DNA from: Dioscorea cayenensis subsp. rotundata
Taxonomy: Eukaryota; Streptophyta; Magnoliopsida; Dioscoreales; Dioscoreaceae
DNA length: 64,000 bases
Direction of reading: 5' to 3'
Assembly: GCF_009730915.1 (NCBI RefSeq)
Contig: NC_052487.1
Coordinates: 3,435,928 to 3,499,927, forward strand
Shown here: piece after piece, positions 22,769 to 33,500 of the stretch
Layout: each line of letters begins with the position of its first letter
How positions within the stretch are numbered: the first letter of the stretch is position 1
Notes under the pieces: model-generated
Seen by the model: only the letters and a program-made list of their open reading frames with translations
Database searches by the model: none
What the model was told of the DNA's origin: nothing
Position numbers and translations under genes: made by a program

Positions 22769-25700
22769 ATGGAAGAAGTGGTACTTGGGTGTGAGCAAGA
22801 AAAAGATAATGTAGAAGTTGGATGTTCAAGTTATGAAATACATGCCAAAGAAAAACCGGTAGAAAAGGATTTAGTTGAAAATATTGTGTCGGGGGCCGGT
22901 ATGATCCTTGATTCTGAAGAAGAAGTTTATAATTTGTATGTTCAATATGCGCGGCGTGAAGGGTTTGGCATCACCAAAAAAAGCACGAGATTAGATGATG
23001 ATGGAAAATTGAAATATTACACGCTAGCATGTGCAAGAGGTGGCAAAAGAATATCTACTTCTAAAAACTCCTTCAACCCAAGACTATCTGCCAAAGTAAA
23101 TTGTTCGGCAAAGATTAATGTCATTGTTGGCAATGATGGATGATTTACCATTTCTAGTGCTAATCTGGAGCACAATCATGCACTTAGCCCACACAAAACT
23201 CGTTTCCAAAAGTGCAATAAAAAAATTGATGCATATGCCAAAAGAAGGCTTGAATTAAACGACCAAGCAGGAATAAGTCTGAATAAAAATTTTCATTCCC
23301 TGGCAGTTGAAAGTGGGGGTTATGAAAATTTGACATACACTGAAAAAGATTGTAGGAATTATATTGCGAAAGCAAGGCAATTTAGGCTTGGCGTTGGAGA
23401 TGCCGTGGCACTTGCAAAATATTTTTCTCGCATGCAACAAAGAAATACAAAATTTTTCCATTTGATTGACATGGATGAAGAAGGTCGTCTGAAAAATGTA
23501 TTCTGGGCGGATGCGAGGTCTATAGCGGCTTATGAAGCTTTTGGTGATGTAATTTCCTTTGATACAACATACTTGACGAATAAATATGACATGCCATTTG
23601 CTCCGTTTGTCGGTGTAAATCATCATGGGCAGACGGTATTGTTTGGGTGTGGCTTACTGTCAAGAGAGGATACTGTAAACATATGTTTGGCTCTTCAAAA
23701 CTTGGCTAGAGTGTATGTCGGGCAAGGCTCCTAAAGCAATTATTACGGATCGGTGTATGGCTATTCAAGGTGCGATTCGATTGGTTTTTTTCCAAATTCA
23801 CGTCATCGCCTTTGCCTTTGGCATATCATGAAGAAGGTTCCCGAGAAGCTTGGAGGTTTAAATGAATACAAAGCAATCAAGAAGATTTTGAAACATATCA
23901 CGTATGAAGCAGTTGATTCTCAAGAGTTTGAAGACACATACTTGAAGATGATGGCGGACTATAAAATTGAGAAAAATGAATGGCTGAATTCTCTATTCAA
24001 AATTGTGATCGTTGGGCTCCGTGATATGTGAAAAGGCATATTTTGGGCTGGAATGTCTACCACTCAAAGAAGTGAAAGCGTCAATGCATTTTTTGATGGT
24101 TATGTTGGTCCGACGACTTCATTGAAGCAGTTTGTTGAGCAATATGATAATGCCTTGAAAAGCAAGATTGAGAAGGAGAATAAAGCTTATTTTGCTTCAT
24201 TTAACTCGTGTTTTCCATTAATCACCGATTGCTATTTTGAGAAGCAACTACAAGAAGCATACACAAATGAAATTTTTAAATTGTTTCAAGATGAGTTGCG
24301 AGGCATGATATATTGCAATCTTAGTCTCATTGGTTCACATGGGGCGGTCTGCTCATTTCAGGTGTCCGACATTCTCAAGGGGAAGGAAGGTGTATTTAGA
24401 AAGCAAGTGGTATACAATGTCCACACTAACGAGGAAGAATTTGACATTAAATGCTCGTGTCAGTTGTTTGAGTTCAAGGGGATTATTTGTAGGCACATTT
24501 GCAAGGTGCTTATTGAAAAGAATGTGAAAGACATTCCTTCCAGGTATATTTTACCACGATGGAGGAAAGACATCAAACGCATGCATACATATGTACAAAA
24601 CTGCTACGATGACCCACAAACAAGTGAGGAGAAACTGCGGTACAATAAATTGTGCTCTCATTTTTCTAAAGCCGCAGAACTTGGAGCGGAGTCAAATGAC
24701 AAATACAACTTGTTGATGAAATATGTGGATGAGGTAATTGAGAAGTTGAATGACAACACAACTTGCAAGGAAAATTTTACACCTACGTTGTCGGAGGCGA
24801 CTATTGTGCCACACCAACAATTTCTTACTCCTTTGAAGGTGCGGAGTAAGGGTCGTCCACCATCAAAGAGGAAGAAGTCGAAAGTTGAAGAAATAATAAT
24901 TAGAAACAAGAAAAAGGTATTTTTAAGTAGTATCATAATCATTAGTTGTTTAGTTTTTGTTTTCGATGAACTTATTTTTTAGTGTATGACACCCGTGTTA
25001 TTATTAGCAGAAGACACAAACAAAGGGAGATGCATCATCTCAAAAAATTTCGCCCAATGATCATTGCACACAAGAGAGCGTGGTAATTCTCTTGTAACTG
25101 TTATTAATGTCCAAATTACGATTTTCAATCATTTAATTTCAAATGATGATTTAATTGAAATATAATCTTTTTTCTTAGGTGAATTCAAATTCTATATCGA
25201 TCAATCTGGACAAGCATCATAGTTCTTCTCTAGGTTTTACAAGCCATCCCAATGATTTTTGAGGTGAGTTGCACTGGGGTACAATTTACATTTTTGCTCA
25301 ATACTTACTGCATCATTTTAATTTTTCAGGGAATCGTATGGTGATCCACGTCGCTTATGTAACTCACGATTTAATTTTTGTGTTTGTATTTGTGTTCATG
25401 TTCGTGGAGGAAAAACAAAAAAAATTTGTGTTCAATGTTCTTGTTTAGTTGTTTGTGTTGCCTATGTTTGTTATTAAGATTTAATTTTTGTGTTCGTATT
25501 TGTGTTTATGTTCGTGGAGGAAAAACAAAAAAATTTGTGTTCAATGTTCAGTTGTTTGTGTTGATTATGTTTGATGGATAGATATTTTTGTGTTTGATTT
25601 TGTAGTAAGGGAAGGTGTTCATGTTGTTTGATTTTGTAATGTTATTATTTTTTACCCAACAGAATACGGAAATTTGAATGTGTGTGAAACTTATTATTGC

Positions 25701-25910
25701 TCAACAGAATACAATTTTGTAATGTTATTTGATTTTTGTGTTTGATTTTGTAATATTATTTTTGTGTTTGATTTTGTTGCTTCTTACTCTCTAATGCATA
25801 ACAGAATACGAAAATTTGCAGAACTTGCTCAACATTGAGAATGATGACCAAAGCAAAGCACACTACAAGATGCTTGATACTTATGGCATCTTCTTTCAAT
25901 AACTGGGAAT
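22769..25910 (+). pseudogene. FAR1/FHY3-type MULE transposase, inactivated
   Basis: Exon blocks in domain order. An N-terminal FAR1-type DNA-binding region (22769-23143 and on; includes YVQYARREGFGITKKSTR). Then the MULE transposase core, with FDTTYLTNKYDMPFAPFVG at about 23557-23613 supplying the first catalytic aspartate and an ITDRCM-like block near 23743 the second. Then a SWIM zinc finger (CSC...CRHICK, about 24453-24510) and a basic C-terminus (GRPPSKRKKSK). Further small exons with splice-like borders follow to about 25910. Defects I see are an in-frame TGA at 23141, a frame change near 23700 and another near 23790, and a TGA at 24029. The domain order is that of the transposases from which plant FAR1/FHY3 transcription factors were domesticated; the flanking terminal repeats show this copy is a transposon, not a domesticated gene. 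Confidence 0.85.
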
Positions 25911-26159
25911 TACATGACCACATAAACATAGAAATTATAATACGATAAACATAGAAATAAAGAGTTCCCTTATTCGTTTATACAACATTACAATATGATA
26001 AACATAGAAATTATAATACGATAATATCTACACTGCCTCCAGAATACGATAAACATAAGAATTTATACAACATTACAAAAGGAATCATACAGCTAGATGA
26101 GACAGGTTCATAGTTTCATTTAATTAGCAGAGTAATTAAATACAAAAACAGATATTTTT

Positions 26160-27400
26160 GTGGCTTCTGCTTTCTCTTGTTGGCATCAGCTTCAGCCTGA
26201 AAAGTTGGTCCACTTTTGTGGTTTCAATCCCATTATTAATGTGGCATCATTGATCCGTTTTGGTGGCTGATCAAAGGTTAATGTTGCTTCCATGAGACCA
26301 TTTGGGAAATAGAGTTGCAAGCATCATCAGCATCGATAACAATATTCACTAAAGTATAGGGAGAAAGATATTTGTGGTAGGATAAAAGCAACTATAGCTG
26401 AAAAAATTCAGCAGAAATATCCACATGAGCACGATGCTTAAACATGCTAAACCGAATGATATTTCATTCGAAATAAACCGAATGCTAAACATGCTTAAAC
26501 ATGCCAAATTGCAGAAAAAATTTAGTTCAGAGTATTAGTACAAAATCTACAATCCCTACAAATAGTCACATATGTTACTGAAAAAGGAACTAATGTAATG
26601 CTAACATTCTTTATTTAACTCATTACAATTTAGAGGCAGATGGTACAAAATATAATAAGAGGAGATGCTTGTAACTAAGGCCTTCAAGGGGTGCACCGAA
26701 TTATTCAGGGAACCTCAGTTTTAACCTTTTAGTTATTTACAAAGCACATCAAAGATTCTAAGTGTTCTAAGATTTTGATGACAAGCAATAAATTCCAAAT
26801 TATAGAAATAACATCACATGATACGGAACTTTCATGGCTCAAATTTACAGTTGAAATGTTCTCGTCTTAAATTCTTGAAGCAAATTATGATTATACCACT
26901 GAAAAGGAAAAGGAAATCATTCAAGTTGGAGATTTACTATCATGTGCTATTACATAATTACTTAGCAACAAGTCAAGATTTTGCCATACCAGAACATTAA
27001 CCTCTGTTTCAAAGCTTATTTTGGACGCCTACAGTAAAAGAGGATCAGATAACACACTAATAAAAAACAACAATGAATTATGATACCCGCAAACAAGATA
27101 CCTGGTGAGCAGCAGAACCAAAAAGGTCGAAAGATTTCTGTGATTTTGTCTTCAGATAAATTCAGTGCATTCCTAAAATCAGGTGGCAAAAAAGACTTTG
27201 CTGATCCATAGAAATAAACAATATACCTATACACATTTGTCAGAGTTTCTAAAAAGAACTATACTCTATAATTCATCAAAGGCTCAGATCTTGCCCGCTA
27301 TTCTTTCGCATGGATAAACATGTATCAAGGGCTGCAACTAAAGTTGCCACGCCACCCAATCTATATACTCTTTTATAGGGCAAATCATCATGGCCACAAG
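26160..27400 (-). pseudogene. Captured host-gene exons (or second gene) within the MULE
   Basis: On the minus strand, convergent to the transposase, three protein-like segments have splice-like borders. About 27278-27395 reads VYRLGGVATLVAALDTCLS. About 27109-27215 reads YIVYFYGSAKSFLPPDF onward between an acceptor TATAG and a donor CCAG/GTATCT. About 26180-26330 reads INDATLIMGLKPQKWTNF followed by an acceptor and AEADANKRKQK. I do not recognise the family. Two readings fit: fragments of a cellular gene captured with its introns (Pack-MULE-like), or a decayed second element gene placed like maize mudrB, convergent from the right terminus. Capture seems likelier because the residues look like a soluble housekeeping protein; this is inference. 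Confidence 0.45.
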
Positions 27401-27421
27401 AACATCATTACTAAAGAGTAA

Positions 27422-27466
27422 GAGTAATGCTATATAGAACGAAAACATCACACGAAACCAGCCACA
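27422..27466 (+). repeat. Internal third copy of the MULE terminal sequence
   Basis: GAGTAATGCTATATAGAACG and the following bases to GCCACA repeat the first 45 bp of the left terminal repeat, in the same orientation, about 1 kb inside the right end. The 9-mer before it (AAAGAGTAA) does not match the flank of the right end, so it is not the border of a separate insertion ending at 28470. Confidence 0.75.
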
Positions 27467-27739
27467 TCGACAGAAAGAAATAGACCATGCAACAAAATAA
27501 TTCCTGCTGAATGTTATAAAATATCAAGCAGTAGAATCAAAACAGAGGCTCAGATTCAACATACATGATTTTCTCCCATCCTTCCTCCTCTCTCTACAAC
27601 AATAACAGTAGCGGTTGCCTAGTAGGCCATCCAAGCTACTATGCCATCATTGTAGAGAAACGAGGGCAGGAGAGAAATTTAGGGCATCATCATTGCCTCT
27701 ATACCTGATTTCAAGGCGATCCGGGCCTTCTATCCCAAG

Positions 27740-28350
27740 AATTCAGTGAATCAGCCACACGAGAGAGAGGGGAAGCGATCTTGTGCCCTAGCTTCTCATG
27801 CACCACCGGACCGGCCACCGCTCTCTATCTCTTGTGTACCACTGACCTGTGACCTATATTCTCTTCAAAGCCAAACAAGAGAGAGGTGGCGGCCGGGAGC
27901 GGCGGAGGGACGCGAAGGCCGCGAGTGGCAACCGAGAGCGGGGGAGGGAAGCGGCGGCCAGGACAAGGGCCGGGAGGCGGGGGATAGGCAGGGGACCGGG
28001 AGCAGGGGGAGACAGGGACGGGGCCGGGAGCACACACTCAAACGAGAGAGAGAAGAGAGATCACGAGGAGGAAGCGAAGGCCAGGAGCGACGACCGGTCT
28101 CGGGGGGAGGGAAGAGGCAGCCGGTCTCGATGGAGAGAAGCGACCGCCAAGACCTCCACGAGAGAGAGAACGAAGAAAATTAGGGCTGCGATTTAGCCCT
28201 AGAGGAAGAGGCGGACGATCGCGATGGAAAGAAGAGGCGGACGGTCGCGGTGGAGGGAAGAGGCAGCCGGTCTCGATGGAGAGAAGCGGCCGCCAAGACC
28301 TCCACGAGAGAGAGAACGAAATAAATTAGGGCTGCGATTTAGCCCTAGAG
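27740..28350. repeat. GC-rich region with internal direct repeat in the MULE
   Basis: A purine-rich, GC-rich region (GGGAGCGG, AGAGAGA words). A unit from about 28108 to 28204, starting GGGAAGAGGCAGCCGG and ending TTTAGCCCTAGAG, recurs at about 28254-28350 with few changes (offset 146 bp). At about 28030-28070 a further piece of the inner terminal repeat appears (CACTCAAACGAGAGAGAGAA), so this end has been expanded by duplication. Open frames here are low-complexity Arg/Gly/Glu and not supported as genes. Confidence 0.65.
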
Positions 28351-28470
28351 AAGAGAGATCACGTGTGGCTCTCTTCTCATTTTAATTTTTTTTTTTTAAT
28401 TACACGTCACCAGCCACATCATTCGTGTGGCTGGTTTCGTGTGAGGTTTTCGTTCTATGTAGCATTACTC
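28347..28470 (-). repeat. Right terminal inverted repeat of the MULE
   Basis: The inverted partner of the left terminal repeat, ending GTTCTATGTAGCATTACTC at 28470 and followed by the 9-bp duplication. Confidence 0.9.
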
Positions 28471-28680
28471 ATATTGTAATTCTTTGAACTTTCCATCTAC
28501 TTTCAAAATTTTTTTTTTAAGTAATGTTATTTGTTTTAAAATAGTGTTTCGATTGCAATTCTGAAGGTGGGGGTTGCAAATTCCTTTTTTCAACTCCGCC
28601 TCCAGAATTGAATTCAGGATATTATTTCAGGATGAATAACATTACTCTTATATTCTCTATACCTTAAATTAAAACTTTTA

Positions 28681-29367
28681 AATTGTGTTTGATTGCTTTT
28701 TTTTTTTATGGAAAAATTTTTCATGGGTCATTTTTCAGCTGTTTGTTTGTCAAAATTTTCCATAGAAAATTTTTTCACAAACTCTGTGACCCTATTTTCT
28801 CTCAAATCAGTGGAAAATTTTTCCTACCTCCATCCTGGGAAAAGTTTTTCAGAAAAACATAAGGAGCTATGCCAAAAGATAACGTGCAATTGAAATATTT
28901 AAAATAACTTTTCTTTTAAAAATTTAAAAGAAAATTTTTTTCTTTTCTTTTAATTTTTTTTTTAAAAAAAAAGATAAATTATATAACTTGAAAATATTTT
29001 AAATAAATTTATTCAGATAAAGTGAACAGATCCCGCGACATTTTGATGGTAAAATTCAATTCCACGTAGTGTTATTTATAATTTTAATAAGTTTTAAAAA
29101 AATTTCCATGGAAAATGTGACTTTTTCCAGCGAAATTGATGCAATCAAACAACAAATGAGCTTTTTTTCCACATTTTCCGTGGAAAATAAGGGCAATCAA
29201 ACAACAAAATCTGAATTTTTCATAAATTTTTTTTAATTTTCTAGCTAGAAAATAATACCAATCAAATGATTATTTTTTCATTTTCTATGTAAAATTTTTC
29301 CACGGAAAAATTTTCCATGGAAATTTTTTTTTCCAGTCATTTTCCATGTTGCCAATCAAACACAGCC
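28681..29367. mobile_element. PIF/Harbinger-like MITE with TTA duplication
   Basis: A 687-bp unit begins AATTGTGTTTGATTG and ends CAATCAAACACAGCC, inverted copies differing only in the outermost three bases. TTA flanks both sides (28678-28680 and 29368-29370), as expected for PIF/Harbinger elements. The interior repeats words such as TTTTCCATGGAAAA in both orientations and has no coding capacity. Confidence 0.72.
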
Positions 29368-29370
29368 TTA

Positions 29371-30505
29371 GTTTTTTATAATTTTAATTTGGTCATCTCA
29401 CTCTTTTCAACACGACTCATTTAAAAATAAGAGAAAATTTAAAAATTATAATTTAAAATAAAGAATTAAAAAGATAAATTTAAAAATTTAAAAAGTATTT
29501 TAAAAATTATATATATACATATATATATATTTCTGCGATTTGGAAAAAAGAAACTCATGCTAAGGAAATAGTAGTGTTGGTTTTAAAATCATTGTGTTGA
29601 TTATAAGAAAAATTCGAAATCATTGTTGATTATGGTAAGAAAATATTCATGATGTTATTTATGGTAATGAGGTGATCATGGTGTTATTGATGAAAATTAT
29701 TATAGGGTTAATTTTAGAGATAATTAGGAGTAATGTTAAGGAAATATTCATTGATCATTATGGGGTTAATTACAGAGATAATTAAGAGTAATATTAAAGA
29801 AATATTTATTGTGTTATTTATGGTAATAAGATAATTATGATGATATTAACTGGACATGGGGTTAATTATGAAGATAATTAGGAGTAGTTTGGAGAGAAAA
29901 TTAGAGTGATTTTTCATTTGCTAATGTTAATTTCCATTTAGATATAATTAATAAAATTAGCTTAAATTTATTTTAAAGTATAGATACCGAAAATTTGACT
30001 TAAATCATTTTTTTAAAAAAAATCTAAAATTTAGATAAAATGAATAAAAATAACTGTAATTTTTTCAAGAGTATATAAATTTCTTTACCATTTAATATTT
30101 AATGATATTTTAATATATTTTAATGGACATCATGAGATAAAAAGATAAATCCATGAACAAATTAATTTTAAAAAATATACATAACATTTAATTTTATTGA
30201 GTATACACGCAATTAAAAAAAAATCATAAATATACAAGCAAAAACCCCATTAAAATTATTATTATATATATATACATAACACACCAGACATCAACAAAAT
30301 TCATTGAGCATTAGAATAATAAATAGATTATGCCCTGCAAAAAATTAAACAAAAAGAGAAAAAAGCCACTTCAGGGACAATTACATCTATAAAACATTCA
30401 CTCAAAAGGATGTTTTCAAAAACCTTTACACAGAGTAATAAGTAACAATGGAGACAAAACTACCAGAGCTCTTGTAAAATCCATTGAATTTATCCTCAAA
30501 AGGAG
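29371..30505. other. AT-rich intergenic DNA with a diffuse tandem repeat
   Basis: At about 29560-29900 a degenerate unit built on GGGGTTAATTA-GAGATAATTAGGAGTAA recurs three or four times. The rest is AT-rich; 30300-30505 is probably the MSH2 3' UTR. No other gene is supported. Confidence 0.45.
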
Positions 30506-33500
30506 TCAGAAGAACTGTTGTAGCCATGGAAACTCAGCTGCATCTTTCTCCAGGTCAGAGGTCAGCTTGCTCACACATTGCCGAACCTGCTTCTCGTCAA
30601 GCTGATCTAAAGGCAATGCAGTGAAATCTTGCAAGAATCGATGAGCTCGAGCTGCGCCTTTTTCCATTTCCTCAGGACTACATGTCCGTCTCCGTTTCGA
30701 TCCAATCTGTTGATGAAAACCATGAGATGAATAAACTTTTAAGTTGCGCAGAGTTCCATCAACAAAAACTTCATAATGTTGCATGAATTTGCAGTATTCA
30801 CAATCATCTAGGACTTGCAGCATATAGAAATAAAAAAAACTTGAATGATTTTTGCAAATGTTTATTTGAATGTAGTAAATGCTTTAATGAAATTTTTGTT
30901 TAGTCATATACCTCATCTGTTGTGGTACATGAAAAATCTTCCAACTCTGCAGCTTTATTTCGAGCAAGGGCAACAACACTCTCAGGAAAGTTTGCAAACT
31001 CTGCAACATGGATGCCGAAACTTTGATCACAAGCACCAGGCTCAACCTGAAAAATGTATCTAGATAAGGAACTCAATTCATTCGATCTATAAAAACCAAA
31101 AGAAATAAGAAGAGCAAAAGAGAAAAAAAATATATTCGGGGTCAATCTATATCCTTCATCCCTAATGCTCATGAAAATGGACGTAACATTTGCAAGGCAA
31201 TGGCAATAAAGTTTGAATGTGTGACAAATTATGAATGAACAGGTTTGGGAGTAATGATCCCACAAAAATCATAAAGATGAATATGCCTAAGACTAAACAA
31301 ATCCCGAATTTAACCAGCAACTGAAAGTTCAAGTAAAACACAAAAGAGACCACATTTCCGATCTCTTTAGGTTTGGCATTGTAAAACAGAAAAATCAAAA
31401 CACTTTGACGTATCACACATGAATACAGGAACAATGATTTCTTCACCAAATTTCAAAAGCTAAGAAATACAACCATACTTTGACAACAATATTGCTGGTA
31501 GAAATGAACTTGATGTGTGTAGACTTATCAGTAACCAAATGACAAACAGTTCAGAAAGATTTTTTTGCATACATTAACACAGAAATAAGAAGCACAAAGG
31601 TGCGCAAGGCAAAGATAAACCTTATAAAGCATGGTCAAATTATGACTTGATGGATCTATATGTGCAGCAACATGATAATTTGCCACGCCAAGGGTATCTC
31701 CATGTGCTAAAGCAGTCAATTCATGAAAGTGAGTAGCAAATAAAGTTGGAGCACGAGTAACCTCCACAAGATGTTCACAAATAGCCCAAGCCAAACCTGG
31801 TCATCAAGGTGAGTATTTTACAAAGAATAAGTATAATATAATATAATTAGATTAAACATAGTAGAAAGTCATAAACACCTATCTAGCAATAGTTATTCAT
31901 GGGCACGCATGTACACATGGCAAATGACCGCACACATGCAAATGAATATATAGAGCTATGTCCCAGACAGTTAACCTTATGCAAAAACTTCAGATAAAAA
32001 AATCTTAAGTGGTTGGCAGTAAGAAAGAAATTTTATAAAGATGAAAAAACAAACCAAATCCATCATAAGTTGATGTTCCTCGGCCCAACTCATCAATAAT
32101 TATCAGTGATTTCTCTGAGGCACCATTCAAAATAGAAGCAGTTTCAAGCATTTCTTGCATGAAAGTGGAAACACCACGTAGCTGGGAAAAAAAGGAAATC
32201 AGAACATTACAAGATATAGGCAGATGAGCAATAAAGAAGAGTTAAGATGGTCAAAGCAATCAAATGAAACACAAATTTTCATTATGATTCAAAAGATAGA
32301 CCAAAATCACATAACCTTCCTCGGACATGGTGGGAGACTAACATGCCAAACCAGGTTAAGAAACAGATCACCACAATGCTAATCAAAATGCTAACTTGGA
32401 ATTCAATGCCTGGAAGGAGTGTGACAATCCACTACCCTTGACGCCATCACTGCACAAAGTCACTTCTCCAATCTATCATGGAGTATTGATCAATGTAACA
32501 TCTAGTTTCGCCGAGTGTGTTTTTAAGTTTATATTTCACAAAATTTCATTGCGGCAACTTGCAAGCATGGGATATGTAATGTATAATACCAAACATCATT
32601 AGACAGGAGTAGGGTATGAATTTCCTGTGAACTGATGGTCTTCCATTACTTCCCTTGACATTAAAAGTCTAAAATTTTACAAAGTCTAGAATCTTAACAC
32701 CACTAGTCAAATATTCTCAGAATAAAGTCAAATGAAAAAGTACAGCAATAATGTTTTCAAGTATGAGTACAAGACGATGCCCTTGAAGAAGAAAAATTGG
32801 AATGATGCCAAGGAAGGTCAGAAAGTCTAAATAATCTCTACTAGATCAATTGTATCATCCATATACTCTTTCACAGTAAAATGACAGTCATAATAAAGTC
32901 AAAAAGCACCACCAGACCAAGTTATAACAAACTCACTTGGCAATCACCAGCCCCAACTCGTGTGAAAATGCAATCTCGTACACTAATACAAGCCTTATCA
33001 CATGGAACAAAACATCCAACTTGAGCCATCAAGGCAATCACCCCAACCTGCCAAAATTACAAGTAAAATCAAGTCATCCACAAGTTTTAATTGGCACATC
33101 ATGCAAACTCAATCTGGGCATATAACACTTGCAGCCTGAACTTACAGAATTTCAGGCATAAAGTATTTGACAAAAGGATCATGAAGTCCCTCCATATTTA
33201 ACTGACCCAAAAACCCTTTCATTTTTCAATTACCCAAACCATCCCTACATCTCAAATCCATTTTCTTTGTTAATATTTTTTATTTAAATATAACTATATC
33301 TATTAAAAATTACTTGTCTGCCCTTGTTTTTCTTCTCCACCAGCCCTCTCTCTCCGGCAAACTTGCCCTGGCAAGCTCATGTCTGCACTACAACAAGCTT
33401 GCCTAGGCTCAGAGCCCCAGCAAACTTGCCCCAGAGAGTCAGACGTGTGGCTTGTGAATAATATATATATACACATAAATATGGGGTAAAAAAAAATTTC

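Larger units (their letters stand above)
21954..28470 (+). mobile_element. Complete Mutator-like element (MULE) with captured sequence
   Basis: A 6517-bp transposon bounded by long terminal inverted repeats and the perfect 9-bp direct repeat ATATTGTAA (21945-21953 and 28471-28479), the duplication length of Mutator elements. From left to right it contains a GC-rich subterminal array (22110-22390), a FAR1/FHY3-type transposase gene with disabling mutations (22769-25910), minus-strand gene-like fragments (26160-27400), an internal extra copy of the terminal sequence (27422-27466), a second GC-rich region with a 146-bp-offset direct repeat (27740-28350), and the right terminal repeat. The intact target duplication points to one insertion event. 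The decayed transposase means it cannot now move unaided. Confidence 0.9.

Noticed and set aside
27746-28196. Two overlapping plus-strand frames rich in Arg, Gly and Glu
   Set aside because: Low-complexity translation of the GC-rich repeat region of the MULE.
27422-28470. A separate nested 1.05-kb transposon at the right end of the MULE
   Set aside because: The 9-mer before the inner copy does not match the flank of the right end, so it is not an independent insertion here.
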